From: Mycobacterium kansasii ATCC 12478 | GTDB taxonomy: Bacteria > Actinomycetota > Actinomycetes > Mycobacteriales > Mycobacteriaceae | DNA: 64,000 bases | NCBI RefSeq assembly: GCF_000157895.3 | Contig: NC_022663.1 | Location: forward strand, 6,368,278-6,432,277 | Direction: 5' to 3' | In this document: piece by piece, positions 44,606 through 52,828 of the stretch | How positions within the stretch are numbered: the first letter of the stretch is position 1 | Layout of the letters: every line of letters starts with the position of its first letter | Notes under the pieces: model-generated | The model's database searches: none | The model's input: the letters and a program-made list of their open reading frames with translations, nothing else | What the model was told of the DNA's origin: nothing | Made by a program: the position numbers and the translations under genes

Positions 44606-45841
44606 ATGCCTGAGACAACCACATGCGCGATTATCGGCGGCGGCCCAGCCGGCATGGTCCTCGGCCTGCTCCTGGCCCGGGCTGGTGTCGAGGTCACCCT
44701 GCTGGAGAAGCACGGTGACTTCCTACGGGATTTCCGCGGTGACACCGTGCATCCGACGACCCTGCGGCTGCTCGACGAGCTGGGGCTGTGGGAACGATTT
44801 GCGGCGCTGCCCTTCAGCGAGGTCCGCAAGGCGACCTTCGATACCGGCGCACGGTCGGTGACCTACCTCGACTTCGAGCGGCTGCGCCTGCCCCACCCGT
44901 ACATCGCGATGGTGCCGCAGTGGGATCTGCTGAACCTGCTCGCGGAGGCGGCCCAGGCCGAGCCGACCTTCACGTTGCGCATGAAGACCGAAGCCACCGG
45001 GCTGCTGCGCGACGGCGATCGGGTGGTCGGAGTGCGCTACCAAGGACCCGACGGCCCCGGTGAGCTGAGGGCGGAGCTGACCGTGGCGTGCGATGGGCGC
45101 TGGTCGATGGCACGCCAGGAGGCCGGGCTGAGAGCACATGACTACCCGGTCCAGTTCGACGTGTGGTGGTTCAAGCTGCCGTACGAGGACACCACGGAGT
45201 TCTCGTTGCTGCCGCGATTCGGACCGGGCAAGGCCCTGGTGGTGATTCCCCGCAAAGGGTACTTCCAGATCGCCTACCTGGGGCCCAAGGGCGCCGACGC
45301 CGTTTTGCGGGAGCGCGGCATCGAGGCGTTCGGCCGCGACGTCGCCGCGCTGGTTCCCGAGGCGGCCGAGTCGGCGGCGGCGCTGACGTCCATGGACGAA
45401 GTCAAGCATCTCGACGTGAAGGTGAACCGGCTGCGGCGCTGGCATGCCGATGGATTGCTGTGCATCGGTGACGCCGCGCACGCGATGTCGCCGCTGGGCG
45501 GTGTCGGGATCAACCTGGCCGTGCAGGATGCCGTCGCCGCGGCGACCATCTTGGCCAAACCCCTGCTGCGCCACCGGGTCACCGATCGCGACCTGGCCGC
45601 CGTGCGGCGCCGCCGCCTCCTTCCCACCGTGGTGACTCAAACGGTGCAACGGGTACTGCACCGGATGCTGGTCGGCCCACTGCTTGGCGGCAAGGACCCG
45701 ACCCCGCCGGCGGCGCTACTCGCGGTCGTGGACAAATTGCCGTGGCTGTCGATGCTGCCCGCCTACTTTGTCGGCGTTGGGGTGCGGCCCGAGCATGCCC
45801 CCGCGTTCGCACGCCGCGGACCCGGCAACGCCGGCGGTTGA
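44606..45841 (+). CDS. FAD-dependent monooxygenase, Rv1751-like
   Basis: 411 residues. Group A flavoprotein monooxygenase: CAIIGGGPAGMVLGLLLARAG (GxGxxG), the LRADLTVACDGRWS-like DG motif region (LTVACDGRWSMARQEAGL), and CIGDAAHAMSPLGGVGINLA (GD motif). It hydroxylates an aromatic or polyketide-like substrate using NAD(P)H and O2; the substrate is unknown. ATG 44606 matches the family N-terminus. It is divergent from fadD1 with about 165 bases between starts, as at Rv1750c-Rv1751 in M. tuberculosis. Confidence 0.88.
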   Translation: MPETTTCAIIGGGPAGMVLGLLLARAGVEVTLLEKHGDFLRDFRGDTVHPTTLRLLDELGLWERFAALPFSEVRKATFDTGARSVTYLDFERLRLPHPYIAMVPQWDLLNLLAEAAQAEPTFTLRMKTEATGLLRDGDRVVGVRYQGPDGPGELRAELTVACDGRWSMARQEAGLRAHDYPVQFDVWWFKLPYEDTTEFSLLPRFGPGKALVVIPRKGYFQIAYLGPKGADAVLRERGIEAFGRDVAALVPEAAESAAALTSMDEVKHLDVKVNRLRRWHADGLLCIGDAAHAMSPLGGVGINLAVQDAVAAATILAKPLLRHRVTDRDLAAVRRRRLLPTVVTQTVQRVLHRMLVGPLLGGKDPTPPAALLAVVDKLPWLSMLPAYFVGVGVRPEHAPAFARRGPGNAGG

Positions 45842-45968
45842 CCCTGGATGCGTCGAAGCGCCGTATGCAGGGGTTAGTTTGACAACGCCGACTCTGGGAT
45901 ACTTCCTGGATAGACGTCACCGTAGTCGCTGGCGTGGTGCCCACGGCGACTGAAGGAGGGGCGACACG

Positions 45969-46211
45969 ATGATCGCGAAAAAGTTCGCAGGGAAAGCCGT
46001 TATCGCTGCAGCGTTGGGAGCATGCGCGCTCGGATTCGGGGGTGCTGCCGCACAGGCCGACCCGGGGCAGCCGTGGATTCCGCCGGGCCCGCATATCAAC
46101 GATCGGGGTATTGCGAACCCGTTCCCGCCGGGGCAGGTTCAGCAGGTCTGCCCCTGGCAGGCGCCGCCCGGTCATTGGATCGGGGGCCCGCACGGGTTAC
46201 CGTGCACCTGA
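45969..46211 (+). CDS. Small secreted Pro/Gly-rich protein
   Basis: 80 residues with GGAGG about 9 bases before the ATG. Signal peptide residues 1-32 (AVIAAALGACALGFGGAAAQ, cleavage near AQADPG). The mature peptide of about 48 residues is Pro-rich (PWIPPGPHINDRG, PGHWIGGPHGLPC) with two cysteines. It resembles other short exported mycobacterial proteins but lacks the WDMxVCH motif of the two in this window. The stop lies 3 bases from the convergent glycosyltransferase gene. Confidence 0.72.
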   Translation: MIAKKFAGKAVIAAALGACALGFGGAAAQADPGQPWIPPGPHINDRGIANPFPPGQVQQVCPWQAPPGHWIGGPHGLPCT

Positions 46212-46214
46212 CCT

Positions 46215-47396
46215 TCATGCGGTGAATGGGGAATCTGCCTCCGTCAGCCGGATCGCCTCGTCGGCATAACGGGAAACGCCGGGTTGACCGTCGCGCGCAC
46301 CTAGTGCAATCAACATGCCGGCCGCGGCCTGCTGCCAGGTGAACGCCTCGGCGCGCCGTCGCGCGCAGGCACGGCGGTCGTGCTCGGGGCGGCTGACGAC
46401 GCTGCGGACGGCCGCTGCGATGGCGAACGGGTTGTTGCCGGCCGATGCACCGCTGTCTGTGGTGATGATCTCGGCCAGTGCCGACGTGCGCGACACCACG
46501 ACCGGTGTCCCGCAAGCCAGTGATTCCAGTGCGGCCAGCCCGAAGGTTTCGTGCGGTCCGGGTGCCAGGGTCACGTCGGCGCAGGCCAGCATGGTGGCGA
46601 CGGTGCGCCGATCGGAGATGAATCCGGTGAACTCGACGGGTAGACCCGCGGCCTGACGTTGCAGCCTGGCGCGCATCGGACCCTCGCCGACGACGACTAG
46701 GCGGGCGTCGACACCGGCGTCACACAATGCGGCGACCGCATCGATGCTGCGATCGGCACGCTTCTCGACCGACAGCCGGCCGCAGTGGACCAGCAGGATC
46801 TGTGTGGGCGCGGCGAAACGGTGGCGCACCAGAAAGCTACGCCGCCCCGGGTGAAAGGTCTGCAGATCGACACCCAGTGGGACGGTGGCGATATTCGTCG
46901 CGCCGATGCGGTCGAATTCCGCACGCGCGAACGCGGTGGTGCACACCACGGTGTCGTAGTCGGCAGCGGTTCGCCGGTTCGCCACGTCTGCGAATGCCCG
47001 GGCCGTGCGACGCGGAAGCAGCTGGCCGGCAAAGCGATCGAGGCGTTCGTGGGAGATCATGACCGTTTTCACGCCGCGGTCGCGCCCCCAGCGGCCCAGT
47101 GATCGCAGCGTGAGCCGGTCGGAGACCTCCAGGGCATCGGGCCGCAGCGTTTCCAGCAACGCGCGCACCGGCCCGGGCAGCACCGCTCGGTAGCCTCCGG
47201 TGAATGGAATCAGCTTGGCCGGCAGGGTGATTCGCACGACACCGGTACCCAACCGAGTATGCGTCGCCCGGGCACCGGGAACGATCAGAAATACCTGATG
47301 GCCGCGTGCGCAGTATTCCGATCCCAACCGGTCGACGGCAGTCCGGAGCCCGCCGGAACGAGGTCCGTAGAAGTTGGCGACCTGAACGACACGCAT
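46215..47396 (-). CDS. pimC: GT4 glycosyltransferase, PimC-like mannosyltransferase
   Basis: 393 residues. The N-terminal domain begins MRVVQVANFYGPRSGGLRTA, the GG loop of GT4 retaining glycosyltransferases. The C-terminal domain has VHCGRLSVEKRADRSIDA and the E-x7-E donor-site motif in HETFGLAALESLACGTPVV. The sequence closely resembles the alpha-mannosyltransferase PimC described in M. tuberculosis CDC1551 (MT1800), which can add the third mannose in PIM synthesis and is missing from H37Rv through the RvD2 deletion. Here it follows the Rv1751 homologue at short distance. The substrate assignment is by homology. Confidence 0.8.
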   Translation of the reverse strand: MRVVQVANFYGPRSGGLRTAVDRLGSEYCARGHQVFLIVPGARATHTRLGTGVVRITLPAKLIPFTGGYRAVLPGPVRALLETLRPDALEVSDRLTLRSLGRWGRDRGVKTVMISHERLDRFAGQLLPRRTARAFADVANRRTAADYDTVVCTTAFARAEFDRIGATNIATVPLGVDLQTFHPGRRSFLVRHRFAAPTQILLVHCGRLSVEKRADRSIDAVAALCDAGVDARLVVVGEGPMRARLQRQAAGLPVEFTGFISDRRTVATMLACADVTLAPGPHETFGLAALESLACGTPVVVSRTSALAEIITTDSGASAGNNPFAIAAAVRSVVSRPEHDRRACARRRAEAFTWQQAAAGMLIALGARDGQPGVSRYADEAIRLTEADSPFTA

Positions 47397-47567
47397 ACCG
47401 TGAGAAAAACGGTCGCTCGTGTGCGGTCCATGAGGTCCGCTCGACCGATGCCTGAACGGTCCATGAACTCCATGAACTCCTGCTCAGGACGACTGCTCAG
47501 AAAGACCGGCCAGCTGGCGGCTGCGCCATCGCCGCGATCGGTCCGGGTTTGCGACGGGCCGCACGGC

Positions 47568-48440
47568 TCAGCTGGGCTTTTTGAGGTGCGGCCCCAGCAT
47601 CTGCTGCCATGCCTTGGACATGTTCTGGAACTCCTCCTCGCAATTGCCGGCCCGGTCCTCCGGGAGGTCTCCGGAGGCGACCATGTTGGCGTTGGCCGCC
47701 GGGTCGGACCCGTAGATCCAGCACTCCCAGTTGTACATGCGGGTGATGTCCATGGAGTGCCCGTCCCAGAACGGGAGATCGTTGGCGTCGCCGGACTCCT
47801 TGGCGCTCAACTTCCAGTCCTGGGCGGTGTTGGTCGCAATCCGGACACCGTTGGGATAGGGCTTTCCGTCGGCGCCGGGAGCCAGCAGCATGAACGCCGA
47901 GAGTTGGTCGGCCACATCCTCTTCGCGCCCGGTGAACGCGAGCTGATAGATGGCCAGGGTGGCGTGACCGAGCTCGTGATAGAACCCCGAGGTCGTTGCG
48001 TCAACCGCGGCGATCACCGGATCGGGGTTCGCGTTGTCGGCGAACCGGTGCTCACTTTGCTGGATGTCCTCGTAGCACAGTGTTATCTCGTTGGTATTGG
48101 GGTCCCAGTAGTCGTTGGGCTCACCACATTGTTTGCCCACAAGTCCCACGTCGTACGGCAGATTCAGGGTGTCGTTGACCTGCTGCCCGAGCGCTTCCAG
48201 CAGTTTCGCGTCCGTCATGAGCTGGCGACCTTGTTGTGCCTCCGGTGTTTCGGCGTCTTCGTAGCGGGGGTTCATCCGTGCCGCGGAGGCGGGCTCGGCT
48301 GTGGTGGCGGTGTTCGAGGCTTGACTCGATTGGTTTCCCGACGGCGAATTCTCGGCGGCCTGGCTGTTGGTGGACCCGCCACATCCGGCAGTCACGAAAA
48401 TCGCGGCGAGTGTCGCGAGCGCGGTCGTCGGTTTGTTCAT
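47568..48440 (-). CDS. Lipoprotein zinc metallopeptidase, DUF4344
   Basis: 290 residues. A lipobox (VTAGC, Cys20) follows a short hydrophobic signal, so the mature protein is probably lipid-anchored outside the membrane. After a Ser/Asn/Thr-rich linker (21-55), a DUF4344 metallopeptidase-like domain carries HELGH at 155-159 (HExxH zinc motif) in GFYHELGHATLAIY. Several Cys pairs (LCYED, WECWIYG) suggest disulfides. Substrates are unknown. It stands alone and is divergent from the molybdoenzyme gene. Confidence 0.85.
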   Translation of the reverse strand: MNKPTTALATLAAIFVTAGCGGSTNSQAAENSPSGNQSSQASNTATTAEPASAARMNPRYEDAETPEAQQGRQLMTDAKLLEALGQQVNDTLNLPYDVGLVGKQCGEPNDYWDPNTNEITLCYEDIQQSEHRFADNANPDPVIAAVDATTSGFYHELGHATLAIYQLAFTGREEDVADQLSAFMLLAPGADGKPYPNGVRIATNTAQDWKLSAKESGDANDLPFWDGHSMDITRMYNWECWIYGSDPAANANMVASGDLPEDRAGNCEEEFQNMSKAWQQMLGPHLKKPS

Positions 48441-48734
48441 CGCGTTGAGCCCCTTCCTTCGGCGCAGCCCCCGTCTCACGGTGAGTGACCTCGTATCCGG
48501 CTTTTCGCTGAACCGCGTGAGACCTGTGAGAACGGTACGACACCCGGGCCATCCCGATGCGGATTTGCGATCCTGATCCGAATGCCGGGACGAGCGTCGG
48601 CTGTCAACCGATTACCCACGGCACCGCGCCGATGACCGCCTTGTGCCCGCCGGGCTGTACGGCGACCGCATTCTCGAGCCCGCGCTGTCACCGGCCGCTA
48701 GACCCGTGTCCACTGATGGCGGACGATCTCTACT

Positions 48735-49841
48735 ATGGCCGCCGACGCCACCGCGACATGGGGCAAGCGAGACGACATGATCGTGCATGCGGAGCTGCCC
48801 TACAACGCTGAGCCGCCGGTCGCTGCGCTGGCCGGCGCCGACATCACCCCGATCGATGCGTTCTATGCGCGCAATCACGGCCCTATTCCCGCTATTGCAC
48901 CCGCCCAGTGGCGTCTGACGGTCAGCGGGTGCGTGGACAAACCGCTGATGCTGACCTATGAGCGGCTGGTCAACGATTTCGCGCGCCACGGTGTGGTGGC
49001 GACGTTGGTGTGTGCGGGTAATCGGCGCGCCGAGTTGCTGCGCGTGCGAGCGATCCCCGGTAAGGAGCCCTGGGAGCACGGGGCGATCTCGACGGCACAG
49101 TGGTATGGGGCGCGCCTGGCCGACGTCCTCGGCGCCGCCCGGACCCACGTCGAAGACGGGCTGCATGTCGCCTTCGATGCTCCCGATGTGGCCCCGGAGG
49201 CCCGGCCCGTCCAGACCTACGGCGGTTCCATCCCGTTGCGCAAGGCGATGTCGCAGGAAGTGCTGCTGGCGTGGCAGATGAACTCCGAACCGTTGCCACC
49301 TGCCCATGGCGGCCCGGTCCGGGTGGTGGTGCCGGGGTACATCGGCGCCCGCAGTGTCAAGTGGGTCAGTGCGATCACCGTGCAACCCGGCCCGTCGGAG
49401 AACTACTTCCAGGCGTATGACTACCGGATCCTGCCTCCCGACGCCGACCCCGCCACCGCTGCTGCGGGAGAAGGCATTTCGCTTTCGACGCTGGCGCTCA
49501 ACTGCGACATTCTGCACCCCGTCGACGGTGACGTCGTCGCCGCCGGCGCACTGACAATCCGCGGCTACGGTATCGCCGGCGACGGTCACCGCGTCGCGCG
49601 CATCGACATATCGCTCGACCACGGGCACACCTGGCGGCAAGCCGAGCTGCATCCGGCGCCCGGCACCTGGTCATGGCGGCCGTGGTCATCGATTGTCGAC
49701 GTCGAGCCCGGCCGGCTGCACATCACTGCTCGCGCGTGGGACGACACCGGGACACTGCAGCCGCAATCGGCGGCGTCCCTGTGGAATCCGGGCGGCTACG
49801 GCAACAACGGCTGGGCGAGCGTCGCATGCGCGGTGCGGTAG
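48735..49841 (+). CDS. Sulfite oxidase-type molybdopterin oxidoreductase
   Basis: 368 residues. Molybdopterin domain (about 20-230): ITPIDAFYARNHGPIP, the Mo-ligand Cys in LVCAGNRR, and YGGSIPLRKAM, GPVRVVVPGYIGARSVKW. The Mo-co dimerisation domain follows (about 250-365; GYGIAGDGHRVARIDISLDHG, WNPGGYGNNGWASV). There is no signal peptide or haem domain, so it is a cytoplasmic sulfite-oxidase-like or related oxidase whose electron acceptor is unknown. The first ATG was used; an ATG at 48777 would shorten it by 14 residues. Confidence 0.88.
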   Translation: MAADATATWGKRDDMIVHAELPYNAEPPVAALAGADITPIDAFYARNHGPIPAIAPAQWRLTVSGCVDKPLMLTYERLVNDFARHGVVATLVCAGNRRAELLRVRAIPGKEPWEHGAISTAQWYGARLADVLGAARTHVEDGLHVAFDAPDVAPEARPVQTYGGSIPLRKAMSQEVLLAWQMNSEPLPPAHGGPVRVVVPGYIGARSVKWVSAITVQPGPSENYFQAYDYRILPPDADPATAAAGEGISLSTLALNCDILHPVDGDVVAAGALTIRGYGIAGDGHRVARIDISLDHGHTWRQAELHPAPGTWSWRPWSSIVDVEPGRLHITARAWDDTGTLQPQSAASLWNPGGYGNNGWASVACAVR

Positions 49842-50058
49842 CTCGGCACCGGCGCAGCGAGGTGGCCGTTGTCGGCTCAGCCGGCAAGCCCCTTTTTGCT
49901 GGCCGCGTCATGTTTACGCCGACGTCGACGCCGAACCGCGGCCGGCGGTGGCCTACGTGGCCGTGGTCGGACTTCGGATTGAAGCTGCAACCGGCCACCG
50001 ACAGCACACCCAACGCGATCGCCGTCGTCGCTGCGGTCACTGCCGAAACGATTCTCAT
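49723..50058 (-). CDS. Short putative lipoprotein, probably truncated or frameshifted
   Basis: GAGGGAG precedes ATG 50058. The first 30 codons give a credible lipoprotein signal, MRIVSAVTAATTAIALGVLS, then VAGC with the lipidated Cys. Beyond about residue 35 the sequence becomes Arg/Pro-rich and runs antisense into the end of the molybdoenzyme gene, so the tail is probably out of frame. Either the gene was truncated or a frameshift separates the signal from the original mature part. Function unknown. Confidence 0.4.
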   Translation of the reverse strand: MRIVSAVTAATTAIALGVLSVAGCSFNPKSDHGHVGHRRPRFGVDVGVNMTRPAKRGLPAEPTTATSLRRCRATAPRMRRSPSRCCRSRPDSTGTPPIAAAVSRCRPTREQ

Positions 50059-50075
50059 TGCATGGCTCCCTCTGC

Positions 50076-51152
50076 TCAGGGCGCTGACAGCAGCAACATG
50101 ACCCGCCCCCCGGAAGCCGTTGCGGGAAAGGCGTTTTCGTTGAATCCGTAGTACCTGCGTTGGGTCGCGGTCACGGCGTCGATCACCTTGCCGGTGGCAC
50201 TGAGTTCGCCGTGGTGGACGTGGGCCATCACGCCCTTGAAATCCGGCACCGCCATCGAATCGGCGAGCAGCAACGCCTCACCGCCGGTCGGCAGCGTCAC
50301 CAGAATGCCCGCGCCGGCATAGTTGTTGCCGCCTCGGCCGGTTCCCTGCGGCGCCCAGTAGACGGGCTCAGACGCCACTTTGCCTGTCACGCGCCGATAT
50401 TGGCCCGGATACTGCGCATCGGCAACACTGACGACGGGCAACGCGGCGATGGTGCGCTGCTCCTTCATCCACATGGCACCGAGCGGGATGCACACGATCG
50501 CATACATCAGTACCACCAGAACCAGCACCGGTTTCCAGGCGACTTCCCAGCCGAGCCGGCGCGGCGAGATCGGCAGGCCCCGCAGTTGCTCGTCCAGCCG
50601 GCGGCGGCCGACGCGGAATACATACCAGGCCAAAATCCGCGCCAGCGCCATGCAGGCAAGGATGATCAGCCCGGCAATCCCGCACGCCCGGAAGTAGAAG
50701 GTGCTGTCGCCTTGGTTGACTGTCGCCGCGACCATGACACCGGGGATCGGTGCCGTCAACAGCAGCAGCAGTGCATACGACGGGTGGCTGGTCAGGTAGG
50801 GATAGGTCACCGTCCAGGCCCGGTTTCCGCCGTAGACGGTGAGCGTTCCGACGTTGGCGTGGACCGTCGGCGTCCACGAACCTTGGGCGATCCGCGGTTT
50901 CACGAGGGAACGCACGAACAAGAATCCGAAGACGAGCGCGACCACCAGGGCTCCCCAGAATGTCGCGTCGAGCCGCTCGCCGGTGCCGGGCACCCCGAAG
51001 GCGCCATGGATGTCGATGACTTTGCCGATGAAGAAGGTCAATGGCATGACGAAGAACAGTTCCAGCAACCAGACCTGGATCAGCTGCGGAATGCGGGAGC
51101 CGATTCGGTCGAAGGCCAGCACGCGTTGCCAAAGAAACCGCAAAACGCCCAT
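50076..51152 (-). CDS. Multi-pass membrane protein of unknown function
   Basis: 358 residues. Hydrophobic segments occur near residues 27-45 (VWLLELFFVMPLTFFIG), 68-85, 125-145 (YALLLLLTAPIPGVMVAATV), 155-180 and 210-230 (VLVLVVLMYAIVCIPLGAMW). The C-terminal 120 residues are soluble with beta-rich character (VTGKVASEPVYWAP, GILVTLPTGGEALLLAD). I recognise no catalytic motif; the soluble end resembles small OB-like accessory domains of membrane proteins. It ends 17 bases before the short lipoprotein-like ORF and may share its transcript. Confidence 0.72.
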   Translation of the reverse strand: MGVLRFLWQRVLAFDRIGSRIPQLIQVWLLELFFVMPLTFFIGKVIDIHGAFGVPGTGERLDATFWGALVVALVFGFLFVRSLVKPRIAQGSWTPTVHANVGTLTVYGGNRAWTVTYPYLTSHPSYALLLLLTAPIPGVMVAATVNQGDSTFYFRACGIAGLIILACMALARILAWYVFRVGRRRLDEQLRGLPISPRRLGWEVAWKPVLVLVVLMYAIVCIPLGAMWMKEQRTIAALPVVSVADAQYPGQYRRVTGKVASEPVYWAPQGTGRGGNNYAGAGILVTLPTGGEALLLADSMAVPDFKGVMAHVHHGELSATGKVIDAVTATQRRYYGFNENAFPATASGGRVMLLLSAP

Positions 51153-51234
51153 GACCGGGCACCCTATCTACTCCGGAATCGCCGAAAGGGGCATTTCACT
51201 GATCACAACCGATCCGCTGGGCGACGCGGGCGGA

Positions 51235-51618
51235 TCAGTACCGATAGCCGGTACTGGTGCCCAGGATCTCCACCGCCGCGTTGATGTTCGGGATGACCGT
51301 GGGCCCGTACCGGCTGACGATCTGTCCCAGCGCGCGCGAGACGTGCGGACCGACGGCGTCGGCGGCCAGGATGTCCTCGGCGATGACGATGCCGTTCACC
51401 ATGTGTGCGGCCAGCAGGCGACCGTCGTGGGCGACCTCATAGCGCCAATCACCGATCTGGATTCGTTCCGGGTTCGATCGGAACAGGCCACGCCGTGCGG
51501 CGGTGTGAATCACCCCCGGAAGGTTGGCGAAAACGTTGACCACCAACGCGACTCCGCCGGGGCCGGCGAGCGCGGCGCCGATGGTTCGGCTCACCTGCTC
51601 CGCGTCGAAATGGGTCAT
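51235..51618 (-). CDS. DUF5073-like small protein
   Basis: 127 residues. A helical N-terminus with a hydrophobic stretch (GAALAGPGGVALVVNVFANL) is followed by a beta-rich part (IQIGDWRYEVAHDGRLLAAH, VNGIVIAEDILAADAVGPHV) and a Tyr-rich end. It matches what I know as the mycobacterial DUF5073 type, without known function. Its ATG overlaps the stop of the upstream YbjQ-like gene (TGATG), implying translational coupling and a joint role. Confidence 0.7.
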   Translation of the reverse strand: MTHFDAEQVSRTIGAALAGPGGVALVVNVFANLPGVIHTAARRGLFRSNPERIQIGDWRYEVAHDGRLLAAHMVNGIVIAEDILAADAVGPHVSRALGQIVSRYGPTVIPNINAAVEILGTSTGYRY

Positions 51619-52406
51619 CAGTTATCCATGGGCAACACGAACGACGGCGTGATGGTTTCCCCGCTGCCGGTGCGGCGTACGGCCGTCCCGGCCGTGTAGT
51701 ACTCGACCGTGTGCAGGCCCCACGCATAGTTGGAGATCGCGAAATGCACCCCCACGACACCGGTCGCGCCGTCTCGTTCCGCTTCGCTTTGCATACGCGA
51801 CATCGCCAGTTCTCGAGCTTGGTAGTTGCCCTGGGTCCACTGCGGCATCTCCATATTGCGGCCGATCTGTTTCAGCGTCTGCATGAACCCCTGCACGGCG
51901 ATGTGGAACACGCAGTTGCCCATCACGAACGCCACCGGGCTGAAGCCCGACCGCAGCAGCGTCACCATGTCCTGCCCGGACAGGTGGCTGGAGAATGCTT
52001 GCCCGTTGGGACGCCGAAATGCCCCGGGCTTGGCGGTGTAGCGCACCGCCGTGCCGACCGCCATGAACTCCAGATGCTCGCCGCCTTCACCGTGATGACG
52101 CCAGTTGAGCCGGACCCCGACGATCCCGTCCGCCTTGAGCGCGTCGGCTTCGGCCTGCATGCGCGCCATCGCATTCCAGCGCGCGCGATAGGTCGCCTCG
52201 GTGAGGACGCCCAATTCCTGTTGCTGGCGCATGCCGCTGAACTGGAAGCCGACGTGATAGACCGAGACACCCATCACCAGCTCGATGGGTTCGAACCCGG
52301 CGCCGTGCAACAGCGCGAACTCGTTGATCGACAAGTCGGACGTGAATGACTTTTCGGCGTGCGACAAACGGTCGCTGGCCACCGGGTCGAGCGAGCCTGG
52401 TTGCAT
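51618..52406 (-). CDS. Tandem YbjQ-like (heavy-metal-binding domain) protein
   Basis: 262 residues built from two similar halves. The first has LLHGAGFEPIELVMGVSVYHVGF ... ARMQAEADALKADGIVGVRL; the second has LLRSGFSPVAFVMGNCVFHIAV ... SRMQSEAERDGATGVVGVHF. Each half ends with a FMAVGTAVR / YYTAGTAVR strand. YbjQ/UPF0145 folds are small pentameric beta proteins of unclear function; here two copies are fused. It is translationally coupled (TGATG) to the DUF5073-like gene. Confidence 0.8.
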   Translation of the reverse strand: MQPGSLDPVASDRLSHAEKSFTSDLSINEFALLHGAGFEPIELVMGVSVYHVGFQFSGMRQQQELGVLTEATYRARWNAMARMQAEADALKADGIVGVRLNWRHHGEGGEHLEFMAVGTAVRYTAKPGAFRRPNGQAFSSHLSGQDMVTLLRSGFSPVAFVMGNCVFHIAVQGFMQTLKQIGRNMEMPQWTQGNYQARELAMSRMQSEAERDGATGVVGVHFAISNYAWGLHTVEYYTAGTAVRRTGSGETITPSFVLPMDN

Positions 52407-52633
52407 GTGCGAGTGTCCCTTCTGTGGTTTGCGTCAGCGTACGACGAGTCCCGCGCCAGCGTCGGCGATATCCGGCCTCCGTTGCTCCCGCGCCGGCCGC
52501 TGATCCCGCGTGGTGGCGGTGTCCGGCCGCGATCCGGCCACAGCCGCCGGGTCGGCCGGCGACGGCATGCGGGGTCGGTTCCCGCCGTAATGTCTTATAC
52601 CGCAGGTGATTCGGTAACCGCCCGCGCCGGCGG

Positions 52634-52828
52634 TCAACGAGACAGCGTGATCGCCCGTTCCGGGCAGTTTTCGGCGCCCGTCACCGCCAGCCGCTCCAGT
52701 TCGCCCGAGACCTCCGCGACCCGCACGATGGAATGTCCTACCTCGTCGGCATCGAAGACGCCGGGCGCCAGGGTGTAGCAGCGTCCATGGCCGGTGCAGC
52801 GATCAGGATCGACCGAAACGCGCGTCAT
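52634..52828 (-). CDS. [3Fe-4S]-type ferredoxin partner of the P450
   Basis: 64 residues. CTGHGRC near the N-terminus and CPERAI near the C-terminus give the C-x5-C ... C-P pattern of mycobacterial P450 ferredoxins in which one cluster Cys is replaced, here by His, leaving a [3Fe-4S] cluster. It shuttles electrons from a ferredoxin reductase to the P450. ATG 52828 overlaps the P450 stop in ATGA, so it is translated after the P450. A longer frame upstream is antisense-like and ignored. Confidence 0.92.
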   Translation of the reverse strand: MTRVSVDPDRCTGHGRCYTLAPGVFDADEVGHSIVRVAEVSGELERLAVTGAENCPERAITLSR

